From Bacteroidales bacterium (GTDB lineage Bacteria > Bacteroidota > Bacteroidia > Bacteroidales > P3), in NCBI GenBank assembly GCA_009783885.1, contig WRCN01000001.1, positions 100,821-164,820 on the forward strand: DNA of 64,000 nt, read 5' to 3'. Made by a program: the position numbers and the translations under genes. The notes under the pieces were generated by a model. The model was given only the letters and a program-made list of their open reading frames with translations, was not told the DNA's origin and made no database searches. Numbering within the stretch: position 1 is the stretch's first letter; the number at the start of each line of letters is the position of its first letter. Positions 15,975 through 25,351 of this stretch are shown piece after piece.

Positions 15975-16532
15975 ATGAAAGAGTTTTTTGTTAGAAATCT
16001 AAAAAGAAGCAAGCCCGAGTTGTGGATACTTATTGGTCCGATTGTATCGTTTTTTGTAGGTGTTGTAACTCACTTTTTGTACGATTGGACGGGAAGCTCA
16101 GTAGTCGGAGCGTTTTGTCCCGTCAATGAAAGCGTGTGGGAACACTTGAAGTTGGCAGTTTTTTTTCCATTTCTTTGGTGGCTACTGTTTTTTGTGGCAG
16201 CACACAAAAAGTTTGACATTGATAAAAATAAATGGTTTTATGCCTCTTTTGTGTCCCTTATTACCCCAATTTTTGTCATCCCTGCAATCTTTTATTTTTA
16301 TAGGGGAGCATTTGGAGTTGGCATTCTTGCCATTGACATTTTTAGCCTTTTTGTTGGTCTTTTATGTGGGCATCTTTTGGGGCTTAGGGTATATAACCAT
16401 AGCAAGGGAATGAATTTTATTATTCCGCTTTTACTCAGCGTTGCAATATTGACGTTTTTTGTAATCTTTACGTTCTTCACCCCGCAAATACCTATTTTTA
16501 AATGCAGTATAAAAGGCACGTATGGAATTTGA
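15975..16532 (+). CDS. DUF6512-like membrane protein, cassette gene
   Basis: 185 residues with about five or six membrane segments. The segment GAFCPVNESVWEHLKLAVFF near residue 45 and the C-terminal FTPQIPIF...GTYGI are features I associate with DUF6512. Function unknown. It occupies cassette 2 of array 1, beginning after GTTATGTGC at 15915. Its leader (GCAAGCG...AGCGGTGGAGAATG) resembles the leader of the cassette starting at 28241 on the other array, showing that cassette 5' ends are shared. Confidence 0.75.
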   Translation: MKEFFVRNLKRSKPELWILIGPIVSFFVGVVTHFLYDWTGSSVVGAFCPVNESVWEHLKLAVFFPFLWWLLFFVAAHKKFDIDKNKWFYASFVSLITPIFVIPAIFYFYRGAFGVGILAIDIFSLFVGLLCGHLLGLRVYNHSKGMNFIIPLLLSVAILTFFVIFTFFTPQIPIFKCSIKGTYGI

Positions 16533-16611
16533 ATTTTGAAATCATTGTGCGAAAGTCTGTGCGTATTTTCAAGTTTTGGTTCTCGTGTGAGCGTTAGTGA
16601 ACTCCCGCCTG

Positions 16612-16637
16612 CGCCAAGCCGCTCGGACGTTACCTGC
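16612..16637 (+). other. Right half of an attC-like site (degenerate end of array 1)
   Basis: CGCCAAGCCGCTCGGA followed by CGTTACCTGC matches the right arm of the long attC-like sites. No matching left arm (YAAC...GCGGTTTGGCG) is visible between the stop at 16532 and here, so the site appears truncated. Confidence 0.5.
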
Positions 16638-16710
16638 AATGAAGACAATGCCTGATACGTAGTTTTTATGGAAACAGAAAAAATATACTTTACAGCTAGA
16701 GTTAACGTGA

Positions 16711-16744
16711 AAAAAATCCCCGCAAAAGCCTGCGGGGATTTTTT
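16711..16744 (-). terminator. Bidirectional terminator after nifJ
   Basis: Perfect 14-base inverted repeat AAAAAATCCCCGCA (16711-16724) / TGCGGGGATTTTTT (16731-16744) with a six-base loop. GC-rich core with U-runs in both directions. It ends nifJ and also insulates array 1 from it. Confidence 0.9.
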
Positions 16745-16785
16745 ATTAATCCATAGGGGTGGAATTAAAACCCACTCCTACACAA

Positions 16786-19700
16786 TTACCATTTCATCTC
16801 AGCCAAACGCTTGTACTGGTTGTAACGCCATTTCGCATTGTCTTCAGCGGCTTTGAACAATTCGTCTGCTTCGGCAGGGAACGTTTTCTTGAGCGAATTG
16901 TAGCGAACTTCGCCATCAATAAACGCTTGGAATTTGCTCCAATCCGGTTCTTTGCTTTCGAGAACGAACGGATTTTGACCTTGGTCTGCCAACGTAGGAT
17001 CGTATTTCCACAATTGCCAGTAACCGCATTCAACAGCACGTGCAGTCTCATCCTGAGTTTTGCCCATACCTGCTCCTAAACCGTGTGCAATACATGGCGA
17101 ATAAGCAATAATCACCGATGGTCCGGGGAATGCTTCCGCTTCTTTCACCACTTTGAGGAATTGCGCTTGGCTTGCGCCCATCGCCACTTGTGCCACGTAA
17201 ACATAGCCGTAACTCATCGCGATAACGCCCAAATCTTTTTTGCGAATACGTTTACCCGCAGCAGCAAATTTCGCAATCGCAGCAACCGGTGTCGCTTTCG
17301 AAGCCTGACCACCTGTATTTGAGTAAACTTCAGTATCCATTACCAAAATATTCACATCTTCGCCCGAAGCAATCACGTGGTCTAATCCACCGAAACCGAT
17401 GTCGTACGCCCAACCGTCGCCACCGAAAATCCAATGTGATTTCTTAATGAGATATTGGCTGTATTTGTTGATTTCTTTGCAATAGTCGCAATCGCCTTTC
17501 GCGATAAGCGGTTTGATTTTGTTCGAAATTTCAACCGATTTTTGACCATCATTTTTGTTTGCAATCCATTCTGCAAACAAGCCTTTCAACTCTGCTGAGC
17601 ATTTGTTGCAGGTCTCAATCGCTTCTTTCATCAAGCGTTCGATACGATCGCGCAAATTGTTTGAAGCGAGAGCCATACCAAAGCCAAACTCGGCATTATC
17701 TTCAAACAACGAATTTGCCCAAGCAGGTCCGTGACCTGTCTTGTGGTTCGTGGTGTAAGGCATTGAAGGACAAGAACCGCCGTAGATAGACGAACAGCCT
17801 GTAGCATTTGCAACGGTCATGCGCTCGCCATACAATTGCGTGATGAGTTTGATATACGGCGTTTCGCCGCAACCTGTACACGCGCCCGAGAACTCGAACA
17901 ACGGTTGTGCAAACTGACTGTTTTTAACGTTTTTCATCACGTCCATCAGTTCGGTTTTGTAAGTTACGTTTTCATCAATATAGTTCCAACGTGCGATTTC
18001 CGCTTCTTGGGTTTCGAGCAATTCCATCGTCAATGCAAGACCATCGGTTTTGCCGTCTTTGCGCGCTTTCACATTTGCAGGACAAATATCATCGCAGTTG
18101 CCGCAACCCATACAATCCAACGGGCTCACTTGCATACGGAATTGATAGCCTTCAAATTCTTTGCCGATGGCTTTCGCCGTTTCTGTTCCCGCAGGACAGC
18201 CTTTTACTTCGGCTTCCGTCATCAAGAACGGACGAATGGTAGCGTGCGGACAAACATACGAACACTGGTTACACTGAATACAGTTTGCTGCATGCCATTC
18301 AGGAATGTGAACCGCAACACCGCGTTTTTCGTATTTCGACGTACCGGCAGGGAATGTACCATCCTCGCGACCTTTGAATGCACTCACAGGCAAATCATCA
18401 CCTCTTTGGTTGTTGATCGGAACAACTACATTGCGGATAAATTCAGGAATTTTAGTGTCGATTGCAACATCGTCTTTACCGTCCAACTGTGCCCATTCGG
18501 CAGGAATATCTATCTTTACATAATCCGCACCGCGATCTACACCGGCATAGTTCATTTGAAGGACTTTTTCACCTTTTTTACCATACGTCTCCTCAATCAT
18601 GCGTTTCATCTCTTTCACAGCTTGCTCGTAAGGAATTACGTTGGTGATTTTGAAAAACGCCGATTGCAAAATCGTATTGGTATGACTACCCAAACCGATT
18701 TCGTCAGCAATTTTCGTGGCATTAATGATATACATTGAGATGTTGTTTTCCGCCAAGAATTTTTTCATTGAATTTGGCAAATGTTTTTTCGTTTCTTCAA
18801 CACTCCAAACCGAGTTCAACAAGAACGAACCGCCTTTTTTCAAACCTTTCAACATCGGATATTTGTAGATGTAGTTGGTTACGTGACAGCCAACAAAATC
18901 AGGCGTTCCAACCAAATACGGCGAACGGATCGGCTTATCGCCAAAACGCAAGTGCGAACAGGTGTAACCACCGGATTTCTTACTGTCGTATTGGAAATAG
19001 GCTTGGCAATATTTGTCGGTATTTTCACCGATAATGGTGATCGAATTTTTATTTGCTCCAACAGTTCCGTCTGCGCCCAAACCGTAGAATTTTGCTTCGT
19101 ACGTACCTTCGGGCACCACACTGATTGCAGGCAAAAGCGGCAACGAATGATTGGTAACATCATCCACGATACCCACTGTGAATTTGTGCTTCGGTTCTGT
19201 TGCTTTCAAGTTTTCAAACACAGAAACGATTTGTGCAGGTGTTGTATCTTTCGATGATAAACCGTAACGACCTGCAATGATTTGCGGCTTTTTATCTGCA
19301 TTTGCGAATGCTTCAACAATGTCTAAATACAACGGATCGCCTGAACCGATTTCTTTTGTACGATCCAAAACACAGATGCGTTTTACAGATGCAGGAACCA
19401 CATTCATCAAATATTTTACGGAGAACGGACGATACAAATGAACCGTAATCAAGCCCACTTTTTCGCCTTTTGCATTCAAATAATCAATGGTTTCTCTAAT
19501 GGTTTCGGTAATCGAACCCATTGCTACAACTACATTTTCTGCATCTTTTGCACCGTAATACGTGAATGGTTTATAATCGCGTCCAGTGATTTTTGAAATT
19601 TGCACCATGCAATCGTTTACCATATCGGGAACGGCGTCAAAGAAGCTGTTTTGCGCTTCTTTCGCTTGGAAAAATACGTCCGGATTTTGAGCCGTACCGC

Positions 19701-20352
19701 GAGTTACAGGATGTTCAGGGTTCAACGCATTGTCGCGAAACGCTTGTAATGCTTTTTGATCCAACAACGGTAACAAATCTTCTTCAGTCATCATTTCTAC
19801 TTTTTGCATTTCGTGCGATGTGCGGAAGCCATCAAAGAAATGTAGGAACGGTACACGAGATTTAATCGCTGTAAGGTGTGCCACAGCAGCCAAATCCATC
19901 ACTTCTTGAACCGAACCCGATGCCAAGAATGCGAAACCGGTCTGACGGGTTGAATAAATGTCGGAATGATCTCCGAAAATCGACAACGCATGTCCTGCAA
20001 GCGTACGAGCACTTACGTGAAACACGCCCGGAAGAAGTTCTCCGGCGATTTTATACATGTTTGGAATCATCAACAACAAACCTTGAGAAGCCGTGAATGT
20101 TGTAGTCAAAGCACCCGCTTGCAACGAGCCGTGAACCGCGCCGGCAGCACCGGCTTCCGATTGCATTTCAACCAATTTTACAGGGTCTCCAAAAATGTTT
20201 TTTCGACCATTTGCAGCCCATTCGTCTGCATATTCAGCCATGTTTGATGAAGGTGTGATAGGGTAAATTGCAGCAACTTCGCTGAACATGTAAGCCACGT
20301 GAGCCGCAGCCTGATTACCATCACAAGTTAACATTTTTTTGTTTTTTGCCAT
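16786..20352 (-). CDS. nifJ: Pyruvate:ferredoxin (flavodoxin) oxidoreductase, single-chain
   Basis: 1188 residues, the usual size for the homodimeric enzyme that converts pyruvate and CoA to acetyl-CoA, CO2 and reduced ferredoxin. In order: pyrimidine-binding domain I (AAIYPITPSSNMAEYADEW), domain II, gamma domain, two 4Fe-4S clusters (CIQCNQCSYVCP and CMGCGNCDDICP, about residues 690-760), and the C-terminal TPP domain with extra cysteines (CTGCGETPY, GDGWAYDIGFGGLDH, TEVYSNTGGQ). All catalytic segments are intact. Its presence indicates anaerobic pyruvate metabolism. Single gene with a strong terminator. Confidence 0.97.
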   Translation of the reverse strand: MAKNKKMLTCDGNQAAAHVAYMFSEVAAIYPITPSSNMAEYADEWAANGRKNIFGDPVKLVEMQSEAGAAGAVHGSLQAGALTTTFTASQGLLLMIPNMYKIAGELLPGVFHVSARTLAGHALSIFGDHSDIYSTRQTGFAFLASGSVQEVMDLAAVAHLTAIKSRVPFLHFFDGFRTSHEMQKVEMMTEEDLLPLLDQKALQAFRDNALNPEHPVTRGTAQNPDVFFQAKEAQNSFFDAVPDMVNDCMVQISKITGRDYKPFTYYGAKDAENVVVAMGSITETIRETIDYLNAKGEKVGLITVHLYRPFSVKYLMNVVPASVKRICVLDRTKEIGSGDPLYLDIVEAFANADKKPQIIAGRYGLSSKDTTPAQIVSVFENLKATEPKHKFTVGIVDDVTNHSLPLLPAISVVPEGTYEAKFYGLGADGTVGANKNSITIIGENTDKYCQAYFQYDSKKSGGYTCSHLRFGDKPIRSPYLVGTPDFVGCHVTNYIYKYPMLKGLKKGGSFLLNSVWSVEETKKHLPNSMKKFLAENNISMYIINATKIADEIGLGSHTNTILQSAFFKITNVIPYEQAVKEMKRMIEETYGKKGEKVLQMNYAGVDRGADYVKIDIPAEWAQLDGKDDVAIDTKIPEFIRNVVVPINNQRGDDLPVSAFKGREDGTFPAGTSKYEKRGVAVHIPEWHAANCIQCNQCSYVCPHATIRPFLMTEAEVKGCPAGTETAKAIGKEFEGYQFRMQVSPLDCMGCGNCDDICPANVKARKDGKTDGLALTMELLETQEAEIARWNYIDENVTYKTELMDVMKNVKNSQFAQPLFEFSGACTGCGETPYIKLITQLYGERMTVANATGCSSIYGGSCPSMPYTTNHKTGHGPAWANSLFEDNAEFGFGMALASNNLRDRIERLMKEAIETCNKCSAELKGLFAEWIANKNDGQKSVEISNKIKPLIAKGDCDYCKEINKYSQYLIKKSHWIFGGDGWAYDIGFGGLDHVIASGEDVNILVMDTEVYSNTGGQASKATPVAAIAKFAAAGKRIRKKDLGVIAMSYGYVYVAQVAMGASQAQFLKVVKEAEAFPGPSVIIAYSPCIAHGLGAGMGKTQDETARAVECGYWQLWKYDPTLADQGQNPFVLESKEPDWSKFQAFIDGEVRYNSLKKTFPAEADELFKAAEDNAKWRYNQYKRLAEMKW

Positions 20353-20399
20353 TTTGTTTTATGTTTTAATTAATGATTTTGCTTATTTGAAGAACGAAA

Positions 20400-21275
20400 T
20401 TAGTAAACCTCTTTTTTTGCGGCTTTCAATGTGTTAGTGAGTAGCGAAACAATCGTAGTTGGACCCACGCCACCAGGGACTGGCGTGATAAACGAACATT
20501 TTGGAGCCACTTCATCAAACTTCACATCGCCTGTTATTTTGTAGCCTTTTTCGCTATTATCCTCAACACGGTGAATGCCGACATCAATCACAACTACGCC
20601 ATCTTTCACCATGTCTGCCGTGACAAATTCGGGTTTTCCGATGGCTGCAATCAAAATATCTGCCGATAAACAGAGTTCTTTCAAATTTTTTGTGCGACTG
20701 TGACAAAGTGTTACCGTGCAATTTGCTTTTTTTGAATTTCTGGAAAGCAGTATGGCAGCGGGCGTTCCAACAATGTTGCTTCGTCCTAAAACCACACAGT
20801 GTTTGCCTTCCGTTTCAATGTTCGAGCGTTCCAACAACGTCATAATTCCCGCAGGAGTCGCCGGTAAGAAACAAGGCATATCCATTACCATGCGTCCTAC
20901 GTTTTGCGGATGAAAACCGTCTACATCCTTTTTCGGGTCAATGGCGGAAATTATTTTGTTTGTATCAATATGTTTGGGTAATGGAAGTTGTACAATGTAG
21001 CCGTCAACCTCATCATCGTTATTCAAAAAATCAATGGTTTTGAGGAGTTCGTTTTCTGTGGTTTGTTCGGATAATTTATAGATTGAAGATGTGAAGCCAA
21101 CTTCTTTGCACGCTCGTTCTTTCGAAGCGATATAAGTTTCGCTGGCAGGATCGTTTCCAACCAAAACAGCGGCAAGATGTGGAACTTTTTGCTCGGCATC
21201 TATCATTTTTCTTACCTCGTTGGCGATTTCACTTTTTACTGCATTGGCTATGGCTTTTCCGTCGATTAGTTTCAT
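20400..21275 (-). CDS. folD: Bifunctional methylenetetrahydrofolate dehydrogenase / methenyltetrahydrofolate cyclohydrolase
   Basis: 291 residues, C1 metabolism. Motifs: [11 protein letters not shown] with the active Lys region (YIASKERAC), [10 protein letters not shown], the NADP-binding [17 protein letters not shown] and the C-terminal [11 protein letters not shown]. Full length. 48 bases lie between it and nifJ on the same strand and 31 bases between it and the upstream secreted-protein gene, so the three may be partly co-transcribed. Confidence 0.96.
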   Translation of the reverse strand: MKLIDGKAIANAVKSEIANEVRKMIDAEQKVPHLAAVLVGNDPASETYIASKERACKEVGFTSSIYKLSEQTTENELLKTIDFLNNDDEVDGYIVQLPLPKHIDTNKIISAIDPKKDVDGFHPQNVGRMVMDMPCFLPATPAGIMTLLERSNIETEGKHCVVLGRSNIVGTPAAILLSRNSKKANCTVTLCHSRTKNLKELCLSADILIAAIGKPEFVTADMVKDGVVVIDVGIHRVEDNSEKGYKITGDVKFDEVAPKCSFITPVPGGVGPTTIVSLLTNTLKAAKKEVY

Positions 21276-21306
21276 GTTTCTTGTTTTGTTTAACTGTTTT
21301 TTGTCG

Positions 21307-22194
21307 CTATTTTATCTCTTTTATTGATGTTTTTGTTTGGGTGATCATTTCCATCTGAATATTCATGCCCTGTGCCTTAATTTCACCCTTCATGTTTTGA
21401 GATATATCACTTGTTACAGGCAATCCTGTTGTAATATCAACACTCATTGTTCCTGTTTGCGTACCGGTGAATTTGCCTTCTTCTATATCCATGTTAATAT
21501 CACCTGCGACGTCAATGGTTGCTATATTACTACTGATTTTTTTCAAAGTATTCTTAGTTTTAACGCCAAAATTCATGTCATTCATCGGCATAGTAAATTC
21601 CGTATTCCAACTGTCACCCACGTTCACGGCGTTGTCTGGATAAAAATTAAACGATTGTGCGAACATGTTTTTCATAGATTCGTCACTGAACTGTTGGCTC
21701 ATTTGTGCACCCAGTTGTGCACCCATCTGCCCGTAATCAGATATCGCTCCAAGCATGTTGTCAATAATAGCATCCATCCCGCTAACCGATTTTACCGAAC
21801 CATCGGGAGCAAAAATCACTGTAAACGACTTGCCAATCATCGCACTAAACATTTTTTCGAATATTTTGTCCATTTCCGATGGATTCTCAATTGTTTTTTT
21901 CGAATTATATTTGAAATTCATCATGGGACTCGAAACTAAAAGTGTAAATCCTTGATAGGTTATCTGTGCATGGATTTCTTGCGATGTTTTATTCTTGATT
22001 TCCATCAGGTATATTCCACTCATTTCCGTTTCCATTGGCATTTCCTGCCCCATGAAGTTCTGTTTTACGTTATGTACCATTTCCATGTGAAATTCATACT
22101 TTGCTCCAGACACGGGATTGAACGACAGTTTTACCTGTGCGGAAACAGTAATGAAACACAACATTAGACACAAACATACAAATCCTTTTTTCAT
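21307..22194 (-). CDS. DUF6263-like secreted protein
   Basis: 295 residues from ATG 22194, chosen because it opens a clean signal peptide ([20 protein letters not shown]); the longer frame from 22239 adds a basic, non-signal extension. The rest is beta-rich with repeated Met-containing turns ([38 protein letters not shown]), which I match to DUF6263. No catalytic motif. Function unknown; it lies between ffh and folD. Confidence 0.7.
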   Translation of the reverse strand: MKKGFVCLCLMLCFITVSAQVKLSFNPVSGAKYEFHMEMVHNVKQNFMGQEMPMETEMSGIYLMEIKNKTSQEIHAQITYQGFTLLVSSPMMNFKYNSKKTIENPSEMDKIFEKMFSAMIGKSFTVIFAPDGSVKSVSGMDAIIDNMLGAISDYGQMGAQLGAQMSQQFSDESMKNMFAQSFNFYPDNAVNVGDSWNTEFTMPMNDMNFGVKTKNTLKKISSNIATIDVAGDINMDIEEGKFTGTQTGTMSVDITTGLPVTSDISQNMKGEIKAQGMNIQMEMITQTKTSIKEIK

Positions 22195-22246
22195 TTTATC
22201 ATCCCTTATTCGTGTCGGGCACAACTTTTTAATTTTCACAACCTTG

Positions 22247-23578
22247 CTATCTTTTCCCTTTCATCATCGCATTCATCACCGCCGTCCCTTTTCCGCCCGA
22301 CATGGCTTTCATCATTTTCTGCATATCGTCCACTTGTTTGATGAGTTTGTTGACTTCCATGATGTTTGTTCCGCTTCCGTCGGCAAGGCGTTTACGGCGT
22401 TGTCCGTTGAGGATGTTTGGATTTTCGCGTTCTTTCGGTGTCATGGATTGGATGATGGCTTCGATGTTTTTGAAGGCGTCATCGCCGATTTCAACGTCTT
22501 TCATCATTTTGCCCATACCCGGAATCATACCCATCAAGTCCTTCACATTACCCATTTTTTTGATTTGCTGGATTTGTTTATAGAAATCGTTGAAATTAAA
22601 CGTATTTTGGTGAATTTTTTTGCTTAAACGTTTGGCTTCTTCCTCGTCGAATTGTTCTTGAGCACGCTCTACAAGCGAAACGATGTCGCCCATTCCCAAA
22701 ATTCTGTCCGCCATCCGCTCGGGATAGAATACATCCAAAGCGTCCATTTTTTCGCCGATACCAACGAATTTTATCGGAACATTTACTACAGAACGAATAG
22801 TCAAAGCCGCACCACCGCGCGTGTCGCCATCTAATTTGGTCAGAATAACACCTTCGTAATTCAGTCTGTCGTGAAATGCTTTTGCTGTATTCACCGCATC
22901 TTGCCCTGTCATGGAATCCACGACAAACAAGGTTTCTTGCGGATTAATCGCTTTTTTGATGGCAGCGATTTCGTCCATCATCGCATCGTCAATCGCTAAA
23001 CGTCCTGCCGTATCGACGATAACCGTTTGGATATTTTTCTCACGAGCGTATGCAATCGCTTTTTGCGCGCTTTTTACAGGATTTTTTTCGTTTTCATCCG
23101 AAAATACTTCAACACCGATCTGCTCGCCTAACACGTGCAATTGATTGATCGCAGCCGGACGATACACGTCGCAAGCCACCATCAACACATTGCGACCTTT
23201 TTTGTATTTGATAAAATTCGCAAGTTTCGCCGTATGTGTCGTTTTTCCAGAGCCTTGCAAACCTGACATCAAAATGATCGACGGGCTACCTTTGAGGTTC
23301 AGCTCAACCGCTTTGCTACCCATCAATTCCGCCAATTCGTCGTGAACGATTTTGATCATCAACTGGCTTGGTGAAACGGCAGTAAGCACGTTTTGTCCGA
23401 GCGCTTTTTGCTTGACGTCCTCCGTAAATTGTTTCGCAATTTTATAACTTACGTCGGCATCCAACAGGGCTTTGCGAACCTCTTTCAATGTTTCGGCAAC
23501 ATTGATTTCGGTGATCCGTCCTTCGCCTTTAAGCACCTTAAATGCGCGTTCTAATTTATCTGATAAATTTTCAAACAT
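22247..23578 (-). CDS. ffh: Signal recognition particle protein Ffh
   Basis: 443 residues, GTPase that binds signal sequences and the SRP RNA for co-translational targeting. N-domain helices at residues 1-85; G domain with SGLQGSGKTTHTAKLA (P-loop), VDTAGRLAID, TKLDGDTRGGAAL; the C-terminal M domain is Met-rich (LMGMIPGMGKMM, MQKMMKAMSGG, MNAMMKGKR). A TACCTTTG promoter is at 23599-23606 on the minus strand. Confidence 0.97.
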   Translation of the reverse strand: MFENLSDKLERAFKVLKGEGRITEINVAETLKEVRKALLDADVSYKIAKQFTEDVKQKALGQNVLTAVSPSQLMIKIVHDELAELMGSKAVELNLKGSPSIILMSGLQGSGKTTHTAKLANFIKYKKGRNVLMVACDVYRPAAINQLHVLGEQIGVEVFSDENEKNPVKSAQKAIAYAREKNIQTVIVDTAGRLAIDDAMMDEIAAIKKAINPQETLFVVDSMTGQDAVNTAKAFHDRLNYEGVILTKLDGDTRGGAALTIRSVVNVPIKFVGIGEKMDALDVFYPERMADRILGMGDIVSLVERAQEQFDEEEAKRLSKKIHQNTFNFNDFYKQIQQIKKMGNVKDLMGMIPGMGKMMKDVEIGDDAFKNIEAIIQSMTPKERENPNILNGQRRKRLADGSGTNIMEVNKLIKQVDDMQKMMKAMSGGKGTAVMNAMMKGKR

Positions 23579-23598
23579 AGTGTGTCAATCTAGGCATG

Positions 23599-23606
23599 CA
23601 AAGGTA
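23599..23606 (-). promoter_or_regulatory. Promoter -7 element of ffh
   Basis: TACCTTTG on the minus strand 20 bases before the ffh start; TTTGGATATTTGGATA upstream supplies possible -33 TTTG elements. Confidence 0.7.
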
Positions 23607-23656
23607 CAAAAAAATATCCAAATATCCAAATAATTCAGTTTTTTTCATATCTTTGT

Positions 23657-23682
23657 CCAAATGTTTTTAGCAAAACATTTGG
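23657..23682. promoter_or_regulatory. Perfect palindrome overlapping the promoter of small RNA 2
   Basis: CCAAATGTTTT (23657-23667), TAGC, AAAACATTTGG (23672-23682). Its right end covers the -33 TTTG of the RNA promoter (23678-23681), so a protein bound here could block transcription. A TATCTTTG lies just upstream at 23649-23656, so it could instead be a terminator for a very short transcript. Confidence 0.5.
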
Positions 23683-23709
23683 TTATTTCAAAAATAAATC
23701 GTAATTTTG
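23678..23709 (+). promoter_or_regulatory. Promoter of small RNA 2
   Basis: TTTG (23678-23681), 20 bases, TAATTTTG (23702-23709). The spacer differs from that at 14453-14472 at one position by eye. Confidence 0.75.
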
Positions 23710-23712
23710 TAG

Positions 23713-23808
23713 CGTTGGAAACGGGAGTATCGTTTCTGTAAAGTTGGCAATGAATGCAGTCCTGTCAATTTCACGATTAAAAAGCCTGATTATTTCAGGC
23801 TTTTTTTG
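23713..23808 (+). ncRNA. Candidate small RNA 2, convergent with a decayed PBECR-like gene
   Basis: About 95 nt from the promoter at 23678 to a strong rho-independent terminator (AAAAAGCCTGA 23779-23789, TTATT, TCAGGCTTTTT 23795-23805 plus further T). Upstream a GAAACG/CGTTTC hairpin (about 23718-23736) is visible and TTGGCA/TGTCAA can pair. The stop codon of the opposite PBECR-like frame is the TTA in the terminator loop (23790-23792). Sequence differs from RNA 1 although promoter and position agree. Confidence 0.65.
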
Positions 23809-24217
23809 CGTAAATCAAACGTAGTTAGCAAAAATACCTTTTCTTTTCCATTCCAAGTTTTTTGAATAACTGCGCGAAACATATTGCTTTCCAAAAATAT
23901 TTTCTTGGGATCGGCTTTGTTCACACGGAGATTGCCAAACTTTATGACTATTGGAACAAAATCCTCAACTTCAAATCCTAACTGCTGAATTTCCTTTTCG
24001 TGTTTACTGATGATATGATTTAATCCATAACCATTATTTGTCTCAAGATTATGTTCGCCCCAAACAAAATCAATATAGCCGATATTTTCTCGATAAAGGG
24101 CTTTTGTGCATTCGCCTTTTTTCTTTTTTTTAGATGTTTAATGGCTTGTTTAGGTTTGTCTTGGAATTGGGTATAAATTAGACCAAATTCACCGATTTCT
24201 TCTGTCGTTTTTTTTAT
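23790..24217 (-). pseudogene. PBECR-like nuclease remnant, module copy 2 (lost start codon and frameshift)
   Basis: Read on the minus strand the frame gives ...EEIGEFGLIYTQFQDKPKQAI and, after a one-base shift in an A-run (near 24114-24132), GECTKALYRENIGYIDFVWGE, GYGLNHIISKHEKEIQQL and FRAVIQKTWNGKEKVFLLTT, a full PBECR-type nuclease domain as found at the end of phage polyvalent proteins. The expected start is ATA (24215-24217) instead of ATG, in a leader otherwise like copy 1, and a stop lies just upstream. Either a pseudogene or, for the frameshift alone, a homopolymer sequencing error. Confidence 0.75.
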
Positions 24218-24255
24218 TGCGTTTTTGTCTTAGTAATTGATAGAAATTTATTTTA

Positions 24256-24340
24256 CCTATATAACGCTCGAATTTCAATTTTCGTATAAAATTTCTCAAA
24301 AAAATATCATTTTGTTAATAACTCATCGACTTATTAACAA
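24256..24340 (-). promoter_or_regulatory. Conserved leader with perfect inverted repeat, module copy 2
   Basis: The block at 24256-24289 (minus strand: TTATACGAAAATTGAAATTC then GAGCGTTATATAGG) matches copies 1 and 3. Upstream of it TTGTTAATAA (24312-24321) and TTATTAACAA (24331-24340) form a perfect 10-base inverted repeat with a nine-base loop. The nuclease gene it served is broken but the element is intact. Confidence 0.6.
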
Positions 24341-24388
24341 TTTTTATATCTTTCTTCTAAATATCATTTTTTTTCGTAAATTTGCAAA

Positions 24389-25264
24389 ATGCAAACGCAA
24401 CGAAATATGGCTTTCATCATCAATCCCGTTTCTGGAATTGGGAAACAGGTGGGTATTGAACAGACGATAAAAACAAGTTTAGACGCCTCTCGTTTTAATG
24501 TACAGGTGTTGTATACGCAAGCCCCGAAAGATGGCACTCGTTTGGCTTTGGAAGCAATAAAGACTTGTGATATTATTGTGGCTGTTGGTGGTGATGGCTC
24601 GGTAAATGATGTTGCCAAAGCGCTTATTCATACGGATAAGATTCTGGGAATTATTCCAAGTGGGTCCGGCAATGGATTAGCACGACATTTGGGACTTTCC
24701 TTGAATATAAAAGAGGCGCTGAATCGCTTGCAAAACGGTGTCGTTACTGCAATTGACACGCTGGCGATAAACGATAAACCGTGTGTCAGCATTGCCGGTG
24801 TTGGCTTTGATGCTGAAATAGCCGAACGATTCAACAAATGTAAAAAACGCGGTATCATCAAATATTCCGAAATAACGCTTGCAAAATATTTGTTGTATCA
24901 CCCCAAAAAATACCGATTGAGTTTTAACGGATATAAACTAAAAACTCGCGCATTGATGATTAATTTTGCAAATAGTAACCAGTTCGGCTATAGTTTTCAG
25001 ATTGCGCCAAATGCTGATTTAACGGATGGTTTGATGGATGTCGTTGTTATGAAGAAACCGCATCTCCTTCGAAGTCTGATTGAGGCTGTACGTTTTTTGC
25101 GAAATACCATTCATCGCTCAACCTATTGTCAAACCTATCAAACCGCTAAATTAAAATTAAAACAAAAAAATCCGAATTGGATGAATATTGATGGTGAAGC
25201 GGTTTGGATGCCGCGGGAAATCACTATCACTGTCCAACCCGAGTCGCTGAATGTAATCTGTTGA
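24389..25264 (+). CDS. Diacylglycerol kinase family lipid kinase (YegS/DgkB type)
   Basis: 291 residues. The DAGK catalytic domain motifs are clear: FIINPVSGIGKQ at the N-terminus, VAVGGDGSVNDVAKAL (GGDG) near residue 70, and IIPSGSGNGLARHLGL near residue 93; the C-terminal half matches the YegS-like beta domain (NFANSNQFGYSFQIAPNA, DGLMDVVVMKK). It phosphorylates diacylglycerol or a related lipid at the membrane. A TAAATTTG element ends only four bases before the ATG, so the mRNA would be almost leaderless. Followed by SUI1 on the same strand. Confidence 0.9.
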   Translation: MQTQRNMAFIINPVSGIGKQVGIEQTIKTSLDASRFNVQVLYTQAPKDGTRLALEAIKTCDIIVAVGGDGSVNDVAKALIHTDKILGIIPSGSGNGLARHLGLSLNIKEALNRLQNGVVTAIDTLAINDKPCVSIAGVGFDAEIAERFNKCKKRGIIKYSEITLAKYLLYHPKKYRLSFNGYKLKTRALMINFANSNQFGYSFQIAPNADLTDGLMDVVVMKKPHLLRSLIEAVRFLRNTIHRSTYCQTYQTAKLKLKQKNPNWMNIDGEAVWMPREITITVQPESLNVIC

Positions 25265-25268
25265 AAAA

Positions 25269-25330
25269 GGTGGCTTCGACTCCGCTCAGCCACCGTGGCA
25301 CATTGCGGTCGTTGAGCGGAGTCGAAACGC
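25269..25330. repeat. Paired hairpin repeat (TTCGACTCCGCTCA family)
   Basis: GGTGGCT...AGCCACC (25269-25294) followed by GGTCGTTGAGCGGAGTCGAA (25307-25326). The same two units in inverted order are inserted inside mnmE at about 38848-38900. Confidence 0.75.
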
Positions 25331-25351
25331 CCGCAAACCAAAAACATAAAT

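Noticed and set aside
17083..19865. Several open frames antisense to nifJ, including one of 300 codons
   Set aside because: They mirror the codon structure of the strongly conserved nifJ gene, have no promoter and no recognisable protein features.
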